Shown here one piece after another: positions 1-9,735 of a DNA stretch of 64,000 nucleotides (the first letter of the stretch is position 1; each line of letters starts with the position of its first letter). The stretch lies in NCBI GenBank assembly GCA_022539475.1, contig VCMS01000084.1:62001-126000 (forward strand), in the 5' to 3' direction. The position numbers were made by a program, and so were the translations under genes. This DNA is from Gracilaria domingensis. Lineage: Eukaryota; Rhodophyta; Florideophyceae; Gracilariales; Gracilariaceae. A model generated the notes under the pieces. The model searched no databases, was not told the DNA's origin, and worked only from the letters and a program-made list of their open reading frames with translations.

Positions 1-97
1 CTATCTGTTCCCCTTGGTAGACCGTCCAACCAGCTGGCTGACAACTCATCACTGCCGAAAGCATGAGATACACGCCGAAATCAAACGCTCAATACAG

Positions 98-690
98 GTT
101 TCGAATAAAACGAAACGCTTTAAACCCGTTTTAAACGTATTTGAAACATTGAACGTCACGTTCAAAACTTGTTCAAAACATTACAGTGAATGTACATCAC
201 TGTAATGGTGTGTTGTATTCCGCGCTGGCCGCTTGGACACGCCGCGTCAGCCCGCGCCACGCGCGCACGTGCGAGCGCGGACTGGTCTGCACCCCGGGGC
301 GTGCGGCGGCTTCAAGGTGCCGCCGCGCGCTGCAACAGCGTGCACTCCGTACAACCGCGTGCCCATCTTCCCCGCCCATACGCAGCCGCCGCGCCCGCTC
401 TACCCCCTTTAGCCCGCGCGCGCGACGCGTCCGACCGCCGACGCGCCCCCCCCGCCGCCCGCCCGAGCCCGCTGCCATGCAGGTGGCCGCCAACCAGCCC
501 GCGCAGCCGTCCTTCCCCTCGCTCTCCGCGCCCACCGTGCCGCCCGCACCGCACCTCGAGCTCAAGCGCAGCGGCAGGCCTTCTTATTGGTTGATTTTAA
601 AGTTGTTTTGGAACCTGTTTTTGAACGTTTTATAATAGTTAAAAACATTTAAAACGTTTTGAAAAAGTTTTGAACGTTTTAAAAGTTTTG
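98..690. mobile_element. Possible foldback/MITE-like element with GC-rich core
   Basis: Two A/T-rich blocks (about 98-185 and 585-690) are built from variants of the same short motif (AAACGTTTTAAAAC, TTCAAAAC) in opposite orientation. They bracket a very GC-rich core (about 210-590). An exact 11-bp inverted repeat with a 7-base loop lies at 179-207, at the left block/core junction. The core is open in several frames because it is GC-rich, and I see no domain. Reading it as a foldback transposon that captured a GC-rich segment is inference; I found no convincing target-site duplication. Confidence 0.35.
179..207. repeat. Perfect inverted repeat (11-bp arms, 7-base loop)
   Basis: CATTACAGTGA and its reverse complement flank ATGTACA. 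The CTGTAATG half resembles the CTGTAATGCG motif that recurs in the GC-rich repeats near 22.8, 23.1, 30.1 and 30.36 kb. Function unknown. Confidence 0.6.
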
Positions 691-699
691 TATACCGCT

Positions 700-1137
700 T
701 TGTATGCACGCCGATGACGGTGATCAAGAGTAATCCAGGCTTACAGCTTTCCATTTGTATTCATGCGCACACCAAAACTTTGACAGGTTGGAGTAGCTTA
801 TTTTTATAATTCCAATCGTAGCCTTCTTCATAAATCCACGAAAGAGATGCACATTTGAGAAAATAAAAACACTTGTTGAACGATATGCTAGCAGCAGCAC
901 GCAACAGCTCGAACATTGAATTCGTTCTCAATTGCTTTCGGATTCTACGTGACAAGCAACTACGTTTTTCGCCCAAACAAGTCAAATTTTTTCACAGAGG
1001 TGTGGAACGTTGTATTAACTCGCGGAGCTTGCAATTTGGTACCCATCGTTATGATATTTGTCAATAACAGATTTACTCAAACTTCTAATCACATATATGG
1101 CCCTGCTATCGACGTCTGAGAAACAGTCCACATTTAA
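700..1137. other. Intergenic, no gene recognised
   Basis: Only short ORFs are present. The sequence ending at 1105 (ATATATGGCCCTG) resembles the end of the hAT-type MITE at 63.1-63.6 kb, but no partner end or target-site duplication was found. Confidence 0.4.
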
Positions 1138-1809
1138 CTATAGAAGATCTGCCCTTTCTTCATGGCGTCCGGCATCTTCGATGATGTTCAATTCCATGCT
1201 ATGCGGAACGGCTTCGCAACCGGCATCGGAAAAGTGAACTTTGAAAATAGCAAAGTTGAAGTCGAATGACGTGTGCATCGGATACGACTTTGGCGTATCT
1301 GGAGAACTCCACGCGAAAGCAAAGGTCATCCCCTTGTTCAAAAGCTTTCGATTTTGATGGGTTCATATGTTTCCATCCTTGAATGCCTAGTCGACACACT
1401 CATAGGTGGGATCGCACATGCGGCATTACAACGATGAGCGTTTTGAGGGACGAAGACTGCGAAAAGATGCGAAGTTCCATTGGTGAGGAGAAAGCATGAT
1501 CAAAAGTACCCGAGAAGAAGCACATTCGTCCTCCAGGCGCTTGAGTGCAGCGACGGTACCTATGAGCTTCAGCTCGATACTATTTCGTCGCCTTTCGAGC
1601 ATGTAAGCTTTGCATGCAAAAGCGCGCAGCAATGCGAGGCAGGTGGAGGTGCCTGTTTCTCGCCATGACAGGAGCTCAAGCTGATACTCTTCGTTCATGG
1701 ACCAGGCTTGTAGTCGGAAGTCGGGAGGCACTTCATGATGCCACCGTAGAGAGATGCAGAGGATTCGTCCTACTTTTGTTGGTGCGGAAAGATAATGATT
1801 TTCGGACAA
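1138..1809 (-). pseudogene. Decayed protein-coding gene, unknown function
   Basis: On the minus strand a helix-rich open stretch (1426-1809, no ATG at its upstream end) is followed by two overlapping frames (1199-1399 and 1138-1341) that look like pieces of one polypeptide separated by a frame change. The last piece is rich in Phe/Asp/His and ends near 1138. Codon use looks more coding-like than the opposite strand. No family is recognised. It could instead be a spliced gene whose introns I cannot place. Confidence 0.3.
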
Positions 1810-1830
1810 AGTATGAGAAGAAAACCAAAA

Positions 1831-1893
1831 ACAGAGGCTCGAGCAAAGATCTAACGGATAATATCTGTCTTAGATCTTTGCTCAAGCCTCTGT
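1831..1893. repeat. Imperfect inverted repeat (24-bp arms, 15-base loop)
   Basis: Arms at 1831-1854 and 1870-1893 match with one mismatch. It is followed three bases later by a second, perfect hairpin. The tandem hairpins could be a MITE remnant or a structured RNA end; the sequence does not decide. Confidence 0.7.
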
Positions 1894-1896
1894 TTG

Positions 1897-1927
1897 GGTC
1901 AGCAACAAATATTATTTGTTGCTGACC
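1897..1927. repeat. Perfect hairpin (14-bp arms, 3-base loop)
   Basis: GGTCAGCAACAAAT, loop ATT, then the exact reverse complement. It lies directly downstream of the hairpin at 1831-1893 and about 400 bp upstream of the cysteine-rich gene at 2323. Confidence 0.75.
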
Positions 1928-2210
1928 ATACATACACGAAGCATCAATCTCCTGGTTCGCGGAAATTCCATTCATCAGAAGGAAAACTTTTCAAATCACC
2001 TCTCACAATGTAGATGTCTACCTGAAAAAGCATCAGATGCAAGTATTGGCTTTTTCACATATATCACTAACGCTATGATAGCATTGACAACCATGAAATT
2101 CGCGTTTTAAACTCAGACGAAGACATCTCTTATTCATGGGTGGCGGTCGGGAAAGATATCAACGCGTAGGATACTTGTTCGCCTTCGAGCCATCATCATG
2201 GTCTTGGAGA

Positions 2211-2218
2211 TATATATT
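2211..2218 (+). promoter_or_regulatory. TATA box of the GCC2/GCC3-type gene
   Basis: TATATATT lies 112 bp upstream of the chosen ATG (2323), within the spacing seen for other genes in this window. Confidence 0.45.
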
Positions 2219-2322
2219 GACAATGTCCTTAGGTCCGCGCCAAATCAATCGTGTGTCCAACTTCTCGAACCAAGAACTTCTGGAACAGTGGCATTCGAGA
2301 ATTAGGCAGGCTCAACTACAAA

Positions 2323-3453
2323 ATGTTTCTTCTGCTGCTGGTGTTGCTTTCGTTCATACGGATAATTGCAGAAGAAATAGACTGTCTTCCGGGGCAGGTT
2401 CGGGGTGATAACGATGGTGATTGCATTGATTGTCCGCCCGGTACATACGCAGATCCTCTCAATGGGTGTGTTCCGTGCAAAATAGGTACCTTTCAACCAT
2501 TCTACGGTGTTCGTGACAAAAGTTTAAGTCGTTTATGCTTCATTAACACCTTTAGCGATGAGGAAGGTTCTAGGGAGTGTAAACCGTGTCCTCCCGGGCT
2601 TGTATCTACTCGAGGTGCTTCGTCATGCGTCTCCTGTCCGCCTGGGCAATTCGTACAGAGTGGGTACCCAACTTGCTCGTACTGTTTCGGAGGAAGCTTC
2701 AAGAATAGGACTGATACTCTGCATTGTGACTCTTGCCCAGACGGAACAACTTCCTCTAAGCGAGGCAGCACCAGCATATCAGATTGCCTTCCATGTCCCG
2801 CAAATCGCAGTCGCTATTGTGGTGAGTGTCAGCCCAATTTCTACAAACCATTGCAAGAAGATGAGTGCAGGTCATGCCCGGACGGAAGTTTCACCAACTC
2901 AAGCGGCGCCTTGGGGCTTTCGGAATGCATGTCCTGTCCACCGAACATGACGTTCGTAGACTGGGAATGTACGCCTTGTCCGCCTGGCACTTTCGCGAAT
3001 AGACCTGGGGCAGATATGTGTAGGCCCACGGGTGAACCCTGCGAGCCAAACTTTTTTCGAAATACGTTTGGAGATTGTCAAACATGCCCTACGGGCTGGA
3101 GATTCGACTCAGATTCAAGAACGTGTGAAATCTGTCGGCCGGGGTACGTGAGCAGAGGAGGACTTTGCTCGGAATGTGTGAAATGTGAAAACAACTTGCA
3201 CCCATCGCCACGTCGTGATGAATGCGGATGCCGAGAAGGTCATTTTCTGGATCAGGAGAACAATCGGTGTGTGGGGTGTTGGCCAGGTTCTTTTTCCTCT
3301 GAAGGCTTTCACAGGAGCTTTTGCCACTTGTGCCCTTTAGGGACATTTACCAACTCAAGTGGTTCTAAAACGTGTGAGTCATGCCCCCCCGGGCTTGTGG
3401 CAACTTTTAAGGGCGCCACAGAATGTGTACCATGTCCTGATGGGGCTGTGTAG
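2323..3453 (+). CDS. Secreted cysteine-rich protein with GCC2/GCC3 (ephrin-receptor-like) repeats
   Basis: The protein (376 aa to the stop) starts with a clear signal peptide (MFLLLLVLLSF then a small-residue/acidic start of the mature chain). It continues as a string of about 45-50-residue repeats of the pattern CPxGxx...GxxxCxxCPPG, typical of GCC2/GCC3 or ephrin-receptor-like and TNFR-like extracellular modules. N-glycosylation sequons (NRT, NRS, NSS, NMT) are scattered through it and no membrane span is seen. It should be secreted or wall-associated, with disulfide-rich binding modules; no ligand can be named. ATG 2323 is chosen because it gives the signal peptide; the frame is open upstream but without signal-like character. 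An in-frame TAG ends it at 3451-3453, while the same frame stays open and cysteine-rich for another 210 codons (next entry). The gene may therefore be recently nonsense-mutated, read through, or misassembled. Confidence 0.8.
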   Translation: MFLLLLVLLSFIRIIAEEIDCLPGQVRGDNDGDCIDCPPGTYADPLNGCVPCKIGTFQPFYGVRDKSLSRLCFINTFSDEEGSRECKPCPPGLVSTRGASSCVSCPPGQFVQSGYPTCSYCFGGSFKNRTDTLHCDSCPDGTTSSKRGSTSISDCLPCPANRSRYCGECQPNFYKPLQEDECRSCPDGSFTNSSGALGLSECMSCPPNMTFVDWECTPCPPGTFANRPGADMCRPTGEPCEPNFFRNTFGDCQTCPTGWRFDSDSRTCEICRPGYVSRGGLCSECVKCENNLHPSPRRDECGCREGHFLDQENNRCVGCWPGSFSSEGFHRSFCHLCPLGTFTNSSGSKTCESCPPGLVATFKGATECVPCPDGAV

Positions 3454-4083
3454 TGCTGTCAGCTGCAGGCTGTTCCGAACCATGAATACGACCGACGTTT
3501 TGATTTCGAAGAAGGCACTGCATGCGTAAATACAAGAAGTGGTTGCCCGTTGACGCAGAGACTGGTCCAAGGCGATTTTGGTCTTTATTGCAGAACTATT
3601 CCTTGTGGAGAGGACACACCTGCGGAAGAGATCGGCGTGAAGTGTGAATTTTGCGAGGAAGGATTCGTGCTTAGTGAAGATGGTACGGATTGCGTGCAAT
3701 GCCCACCGGGAACCATAAGTGAGGGTGGGACATCTACAGAATGCTCACCGTGTACGAATGGTCTCACTAACCTCATTGTTTACTTCTCGATCCCGGGAGT
3801 AAGAGGTGCTTTTGAGCGTTATCCAGCTGGGTGTGTGTGTACGACATGCAACAGACTCAATCTCGGTATACAGGACGGAGAATGTAGGCCGTGTCCTCGT
3901 GGTACGGGTTCTTTCAACAGACATGGAGCTGTTGTCGAGAATGGGCCGTGTGTGCCTTGCCCAGCGGGAACGTTCTGGACGGCCGAAAAAGGTTGTGTGG
4001 AATGTGAGAGTGGCAAGACCTCAGAGAGCGGCGCCTTTTCTTGCTCGCTGCCTCTATCTCAAGAGGCCCTCTGTGCGATTTGA
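3454..4083 (+). CDS. In-frame continuation of the GCC2/GCC3 cysteine-rich protein after the TAG
   Basis: The frame of the upstream gene stays open for 210 codons beyond the TAG and keeps the same module style (CPPGTISEGG, CRPCPRGTGS, CVPCPAGTFW, GKTSESGA). This shows it is the same gene product, not a separate protein. It ends soon after a last cysteine module. With a single sense codon at the TAG the whole protein would be about 586 aa. A GT...AG interval of about 21 bases spans the TAG, but such an intron would be far shorter than usual. Whether this part is made is unknown. Confidence 0.65.
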   Translation, partial: CCQLQAVPNHEYDRRFDFEEGTACVNTRSGCPLTQRLVQGDFGLYCRTIPCGEDTPAEEIGVKCEFCEEGFVLSEDGTDCVQCPPGTISEGGTSTECSPCTNGLTNLIVYFSIPGVRGAFERYPAGCVCTTCNRLNLGIQDGECRPCPRGTGSFNRHGAVVENGPCVPCPAGTFWTAEKGCVECESGKTSESGAFSCSLPLSQEALCAI

Positions 4084-5325
4084 AGCAATGTATGTTAAAG
4101 TTGCAACAAGTTCGCCGATAAGGATGAGTACGACTATAATAAATGTTCCAAAGCTTGGACAATGGTCCTTTTTAGAGCCTGACGAAGAAGTAGTCGCTTT
4201 TGCAGTGGTAGCCGCGTCGTGTAACGACCATGATATACGCGGCTTGTAAGTCAGTTTAATTACTGTTTGCTGTTTCAACGACCTTCTGCTCAAGATAATT
4301 TCGATAGGTTGTGGTGGCAGTATCGGACATGGATTCCGTCGTGAAATGGGAGACCATCGACTGCAGACAGCATCTCTGCAAAAGAGTCGGACAACATATC
4401 AACCGTTGTGAAAATGAAAGGTTCTCTCGCGGTACGACGGTAGTGCTATCTCGATGCCGACGGAGCGTGGAGAGGCTCATGTCCGCCAGGTGGCCGAGGT
4501 AGGGCTGTAAGGCGAAGATCACGACTGTGATCACGAGTGATTGATAGACGTGCGTCGGCGTTGCCGACTCAGATCGAGTCGCACAGATTGAGACGCGCCC
4601 CTCGCAGCGCGCGCGCCGCATCACTTTGCATCGTTTTCGTCACGTCTCCAGCCACGACGCGAACACGCGTACAGCACGGCAACGCATTGTTTTTGGAATG
4701 CGGAGAGGCGCTACAGTATGACTTGTCACATTTTGAATGGACGCAGACACCTGTGGGGCGCCCACCGACGCAGGTGCGACCCCATGAACTGCAATCGTCG
4801 CCGCAACGAGCTGCCGTTCACTCGTTCCTGTTGGTCAAGAAGGGTTGCTGGAGCGGGGACGACGGTGCAGCGGGCGAGGGAGAGGCAAAAGGAGCAGGCA
4901 GCAAGGGATCTCAGGAGGTCTCTCTCTGAGTCTGCCCCGGACTTAGCGTTCTCCCGCTTGAGACCGGGCTTTTATTGTGCCTCGTTCGGGCAATGCATCG
5001 AAGTTTGGGCCTCTTTAGGTGGCTCTAACTTGGGTAGTTTCCGAAACCGGAAACTGTATCCTATCACTGAAGTCATTAGCGCCATGCCCAACTGGTCTTC
5101 GTAGCTGTCTGTACGGCCACCTACGCGCCGCCAGCTACGCAGAGATCAGCATGCGTAGCTATCAACTGTCCCTCACCAACGCTGCTCCGCCGCAACGGTT
5201 CAAATGGAGCACCACGACGCTTCCGTCTTCAGCGGCCACCGATCTAGATCCGTTGCCGCAGCGGAACAGACCGTCTCCATGCATGAGTGCGTTCAGCCGC
5301 GCAGTGGCAGAGCTTCTGTCCCAAA
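4084..5325. other. GC-rich intergenic sequence, no supported gene
   Basis: Several open frames occur because of base composition, including a long plus-strand one (5019-5753) that lacks an early ATG and shows no domain. The part 4540-4700 resembles the tandem units further right (CATCGTTTTCG, CACGTCTCC, AGCACGGCAACG-like words). Confidence 0.35.
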
Positions 5326-5690
5326 TAGCGCATGTACCACCGCAGCTGTTCGATGGTTTCACCATTTCTCCGCTGTTGGCGTTTCTGCCTACGTCGTGCA
5401 GTGCGAACGCTCGACTTCGAAATTGTCACAGTCGCCCGGCGCTCGCTTTGTATCGTTTCGAGACCCACGGCGAAAACAGAACGCGTGTAGCGCATGTGCT
5501 ACCGCAGCTGTTCGCTTGTCTCACCACGTCTCCGCTGTTTGCGTTTCGGCCTACCCTGGTACGTAGTGCGTGTCAGCCGTCTTCCGGAAGCTCAAATTCG
5601 AGCTTTGTCACAATCGGCCGCCTATCTCTTTGTATCGTTCCCCCCACGGTGCAGGGCGTGAGACGGAACGCGCATATCTCCGAAGCAAGA
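5326..5690. repeat. Degenerate tandem repeat, about 170-190 bp per unit
   Basis: The segment beginning GCGCATGTACCACCGCAGCTG recurs about 170 bp later as CGCATGTGCTACCGCAGCTG. The following blocks (CACCA..TCTCCGCTGTT, TTTGTATCGTTTC) are repeated in the same order, diverged by roughly a fifth to a quarter by eye. Related shorter pieces occur to the left. Origin unknown. Confidence 0.6.
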
Positions 5691-6300
5691 CACGGGCACG
5701 CGGACAGTGGCACACGTTCCGCACGTATTAATAAGGAACAATGCGAAGTGTGAAAAAATTCCTTTCATTCATTTTTACTGTAAAGTGGGCAGAAATTGCT
5801 TTATCCCGCATTTCCCGTGGGTACAAGCTATTGCAAAACAGAGGGGAAGGTAAGAGCCACCATCATCATTGTTTGCACCCTATCCCACATAGCTCTGGAC
5901 CTACGTGTTAGTGTTGCATTCAACCAATACTTGCCACTTTTTGCTACAAAGCAAACTGCACATGTGATTCTGCCTCTCGCCTAAGATGCGCCTCAAAGGC
6001 AAGTGCTATAGCAAAGACCCCGAATAGGTCCATGTTCTTTTGCAACCAAATGCTGAAATGCTTGACTCACTGAAAACTACAGCAGGAAGAATGATCTTCT
6101 AGCTGAATGATTCCAAAGTAGCTTGCTCATGGATTTGAGGAAGAATCTCACAGAGCAAAGTGCATGGCTCTGTCGGATTCTCCCCAACTTCATTGAAGTC
6201 ACACCCACTCTCCTTCGTCTTGCCCTTTGGATGGTTCGTTTTTGATGGCTTGTTTACATTTACGTCGTCATCTAACAAATTAAGCAAGCGTAAAACTAAA

Positions 6301-6732
6301 CTAAGCAAGCAATGCATCGAACAATGAACCTACGGCGTCAAAAAAGCCACCGCCATCGGTGTCTTGCGTGAGCGAATCCAAGGTGCCATTTCCACTCAAG
6401 TCGTACTGAGTATAATCAGTGTTTCCATCATAGTTCACGCCATTGCTGAAATCAACCCCTTGACCATCACCGCTTTCAAAGCTGGGCTCTCCACCAGACG
6501 TCTCGACAGTAGTAGTAGAGTGGTCAGCAGAAGTAGCATCAGATTCTTCAGAAGGTTGGTCACTTTGAGGCTCAGCGGCGGTGCTTTGAACCTTGCGTTG
6601 TATATAACGCCCCCAGCCGGGCAACTCCTCGTTGGCAACGCGAGAAAGTTGTTCCTTGTCGCCCTTGAGCGCTGCTTTCCCCATCTTGGCAGAGGTCTTG
6701 AGCGCCTTGACGACAGAGAGCGGTCCGACCAT
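6301..6732 (-). CDS. Small acidic protein of unknown function, copy 1 (143 aa)
   Basis: The N-terminus is basic and helical (MVGPLSVVKALKTSAKMGKA) with a Gly-Trp-Gly region near residue 40. The middle is Ser/Thr/Glu-rich and looks disordered (about 50-95). An Asp/Asn/Gly/Tyr-rich tail follows and ends in a hydrophobic Phe-Leu-Leu stretch. There is no signal peptide or known domain. The product is identical to that of the plus-strand copy at 7797-8228, and the two are divergently arranged in an inverted repeat. A TATA-like CATAAAAG lies about 125 bp upstream in both. The conserved open frame in two inverted copies supports a real gene, although identity this recent cannot show selection. I do not recognise the family. 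Confidence 0.7.
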   Translation of the reverse strand: MVGPLSVVKALKTSAKMGKAALKGDKEQLSRVANEELPGWGRYIQRKVQSTAAEPQSDQPSEESDATSADHSTTTVETSGGEPSFESGDGQGVDFSNGVNYDGNTDYTQYDLSGNGTLDSLTQDTDGGGFFDAVGSLFDALLA

Positions 6733-7056
6733 TGCTGGTTGCGGTATGAAGAGTGGTAACAGAGTTGGTAGCGAAGATGATTGTGTGAGGAGCGCGGTCG
6801 CTTGTGATGTGGGATGGCTGAGAGAAGGAGCGTGCGCGTCGACGGAGACGCTTTTATGGTGGTCGCGTTCGTTGCGGTGGCGCCAGCTGCTGGCGATGGG
6901 GGATGGGGGAGGGGCGATGGGGGATGGGAGATTGTTGGTGACGGTGGCAACAAAGATTTGGATCAGCGCATGGCGTCGCGATCCAAATCGTTGCTGTGTA
7001 CGGAACGGATGGCGATAGGAAACGGCGTCAACACGCTCGCCAGCAAGGACGCTGTT
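6302..7056. repeat. Left arm of 755-bp near-perfect inverted repeat
   Basis: This arm is the reverse complement of 7473-8227 with about three mismatches that I could find. The arms are of equal length and separated by a unique 416-bp spacer (7057-7472). The arm contains a complete small gene and its promoter region. Identity this high indicates a very recent inverted duplication or continuing gene conversion between arms. Confidence 0.9.
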
Positions 7057-7472
7057 ACGAAATTAACGAGAAGCGAATACAGCACCGTTGCCCGAGAGCC
7101 GTGCAGCTTTTGCGATTGGCTTGCCGTGGATGCAACGTGTTTCTGCGCTTTGTCACAGGTACGTGTAGCGTGGCGCCTGGGAGCTCCCTTACGGACGTTC
7201 GTTGGCAGGCTCTTGGCGTCGCGTGCGAGGACGCGATGATCGTGCGTTTGGCACAACCTTATGAGATGACGATTATGATAAATAGGGGGTGAAGATCGAT
7301 ACAGACGTCAATCATCGCTTGCTTTCCGGTGTTAGGCGTTAGCCTTCGACTCTTCGACCACAACACGTACCAAGGGTAGCAAACGCGCCTCCTCTTGAGC
7401 GTAGACCGACACGTCAATCTACTTTGCTTGCTCCGCACACGTACAGGCAAGCGTCAACTGCCCCATTTTGAC
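7057..7472. other. Unique spacer between the inverted-repeat arms
   Basis: This 416-bp sequence of mixed composition lies between the two 755-bp arms. Promoters of both gene copies lie inside the arms, so the spacer is upstream of both. No gene is recognised. Confidence 0.5.
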
Positions 7473-8227
7473 AACAGCGTCCTCGCTGGCGAGCGTGTTG
7501 ACGCCGTTTCCTATCGCCATCCGTTCCGTACACAGCAACGATTTGGGTCGCGACGCCATGCGCTGATCCAAATCTTTGTTGCCACCGTCACCAACAATCT
7601 CCCATCCCCCATCGCCCCTCCCCCATCCCCCATCGCCAGCAGCTGGCGCCACCGCAACGAACGCGACCACCATAAAAGCGTCTCCGTCGACGCGCACGCT
7701 CCTTCTCTCAGCCATCCCACATCACAAGCGACCGCGCTCCTCACACAATCATCTTCGCTACCAACTCTGTTACCACTCTTCATACCGCAACCAGCAATGG
7801 TCGGACCGCTCTCTGTCGTCAAGGCGCTCAAGACCTCTGCCAAGATGGGGAAAGCAGCGCTCAAGGGCGACAAGGAACAACTTTCTCGCGTTGCCAACGA
7901 GGAGTTGCCCGGCTGGGGGCGTTATATACAACGCAAGGTTCAAAGCACCGCCGCTGAGCCTCAAAGTGACCAACCTTCTGAAGAATCTGATGCTACTTCT
8001 GCTGACCACTCTACTACTACTGTCGAGACGTCTGGTGGAGAGCCCAGCTTTGAAAGCGGTGATGGTCAAGGGGTTGATTTCAGCAATGGCGTGAACTATG
8101 ATGGAAACACTGATTATACTCAGTACGACTTGAGTGGAAATGGCACCTTGGATTCGCTCACACAAGACACCGATGGCGGTGGCTTTTTTGACGCCGTAGG
8201 TTCATTGTTCGATGCATTGCTTGCTTA
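7473..8227. repeat. Right arm of 755-bp near-perfect inverted repeat
   Basis: Reverse complement of 6302-7056. Within the arm, around 7600-7640, there is a short tandem run of CCCCCATCGCC/CTCCCCCATC units in the promoter-proximal part, present in the other arm too. Confidence 0.9.
7671..7678 (+). promoter_or_regulatory. TATA-like element of the inverted-repeat gene, right copy
   Basis: CATAAAAG lies 126 bp upstream of the ATG at 7797. The same element occurs at the mirror position of the left arm for the minus-strand copy. Spacing agrees with the other TATA boxes in the window. Confidence 0.45.
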
Positions 8228-8228
8228 A
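7797..8228 (+). CDS. Small acidic protein of unknown function, copy 2 (143 aa)
   Basis: Identical in sequence to the product of 6301-6732 on the other strand. The start was chosen at the ATG giving MVGPLSVVK, because the longer open frame to the left runs through the C-rich promoter region without protein-like character and upstream of the TATA-like box. The tail is rich in Asp, Asn, Gly, Thr and Tyr and ends with hydrophobic residues, which could pack as a helix. No transmembrane segment or signal peptide is visible, so it is probably intracellular. Function unknown. Confidence 0.7.
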   Translation: MVGPLSVVKALKTSAKMGKAALKGDKEQLSRVANEELPGWGRYIQRKVQSTAAEPQSDQPSEESDATSADHSTTTVETSGGEPSFESGDGQGVDFSNGVNYDGNTDYTQYDLSGNGTLDSLTQDTDGGGFFDAVGSLFDALLA

Positions 8229-8427
8229 GACTAGTTGTTCGTGTGCTTTATAGAGTAACGTAGTACCGCATCAAGCGGCTGGGCTTTGTAAATGAACGCG
8301 CCGTCATCAAGAGAGGGGCGCCTCGGCACGCTAGGGAGGACGCCGCCCGACAGCGCGTATCGACACTGCCGGCCGAGCACGAGCCTTACAACGGCGCGCG
8401 CGGCGCGGCACGTGTAAAAAAATTCAA

Positions 8428-8456
8428 AAAATGCGCCATGTTACATGGCGCATTTT
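8428..8456. repeat. Perfect 14-bp palindrome with 1-base centre
   Basis: AAAATGCGCCATGT, T, then its reverse complement. It marks the abrupt switch from GC-rich sequence on the left to the A/T-rich element on the right. Confidence 0.75.
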
Positions 8457-9089
8457 CTTCCTTTTCTGGAGAACTCCTACAGATTAGATCAACTGCCGCC
8501 AACAAATTAAAATTCAGAGAAGAAAAATTTCTTCTATCTCACCAATTTGGAGATAATATCTATATATATCCTAAAAGTTAGATTGACGTCATTATTTGAA
8601 TTGTTTTGTCATCACCACTGCCAAAAGTTTGATACCGAACAAGACAAAGTTTTTCATCATAAACCAAAGAACAAAACAAATTAAAACTTTTAATCTTTGG
8701 GACACCATTTTCAAAAAACGGTAAAAAACTGTTACTTTGTTTAAATCGCAAGAAACCAAACCCCCACTCGAAATATTTTTTTCAGTTTCGCTAGCTACTC
8801 AACTATTTTAAATTTCGAACGATCGAAATATGCGCCTTAGCTAATTGTTTCATGTGGCTTCTATAAGCTAGGTACCATAAATAATTTATCAATAAATTCT
8901 AATTGAAACTAAATTGCATATCGATTCTTAAACAGCAATGACTACTTGAGCGGTTTTTATGGTGCCACGTGTGTACGTGGCCACTTGTACTGTAAATGAC
9001 TAAATATGACTAGCAGTTTATTGCATTAAATGCAAAGTTTGCCATTTTGTCATTTATTTTTCTCACAGTCATCCACAAATGCGGGCCTG
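8457..9089 (-). mobile_element. A/T-rich hAT-type MITE copy, one end recognisable
   Basis: The right end (9089 leftwards), read on the minus strand, begins CAGGCCCGCATTTGTG. It then matches the MITE at 63111-63635 for about 120 bp, including the shared block CTAGTCATATTTAGTCATTT followed by ACAGTAC and TGGCCAC. The other end is not clear, so the left boundary is a guess. No ORF is found inside; it is non-autonomous. Confidence 0.55.
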
Positions 9090-9735
9090 CACAGGACTCG
9101 ACAAAGATCTACCGCCACCGGATCCAAGATATCCTGCTGCTGCGGGGGCGGTGGCGACGACGACGGCGGATGCGAGGTCGCATGCGACCGTCGTCAAAGG
9201 TGCATCTAGCTTATCATCCGGCGTCGTCGAACACGGCTCAGGACACGATCAGTCCCACGCGTCATTGTCCCGACGCGTAATTCCTCAGAACGCAAGTTTT
9301 ACCTTGCACTGAACAACGAGCATCGTTGGCGGTGCGACGTCAACAAGCCTCGCTGCGCCGTACACCAACATTAACCGCTTTGTACAGACGGCTTTTTGCT
9401 GGCAAAGCGGACGTCGTGGAACAAAATGATTGCGATTATAAAAGGCAATTCTTTATTGAGACATCGCAAACATAAATTGACACAGGGAAGAAGAGAAACA
9501 TAGAAAAGTGTGAAACATGACCTTTCGGCGAACACAAGGCCGTCTCAAGTCATATAGATGCTCCACGCAGACATAGTACTGCGTCCAAATCACTGTGCTT
9601 CGAGAAGCAAACCAGCGAAGTTCACAACCATAACTCCCGGAGCGTATAAATCCTCCTACGTTTTCAAAAGTCAACATCTGAGCAACAGAGGAGAAGACAA
9701 CTAGAAAGAACGTTGGACAGATAAGTTTGTGCATC
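9090..9735. other. Intergenic, no supported gene
   Basis: A minus-strand frame (9453-9734) opens with an ATG and a hydrophobic, signal-like start, immediately after the stop of the peptide gene at 9736. It has no recognisable domain and probably lies in that gene's 3' untranslated region. Confidence 0.4.

Noticed and set aside
1060-1105. Possible hAT-type MITE end (ATATATGGCCCTG)
   Set aside because: No matching opposite end or 8-bp duplication, and the adjacent sequence is not A/T-rich like the family.
3451-3475. 21-base intron spanning the TAG in the GCC2/GCC3 gene
   Set aside because: GT and AG are present, but the length is far below known introns for such organisms; kept only as a remote option.
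5019-5753. 244-codon open frame
   Set aside because: It lacks an early ATG, runs through degenerate tandem repeats and shows no domain.
9453-9734. Minus-strand frame with signal-like start directly after the cysteine-rich peptide gene
   Set aside because: No TATA box of its own, no cysteine pattern or domain; more likely 3' untranslated sequence.
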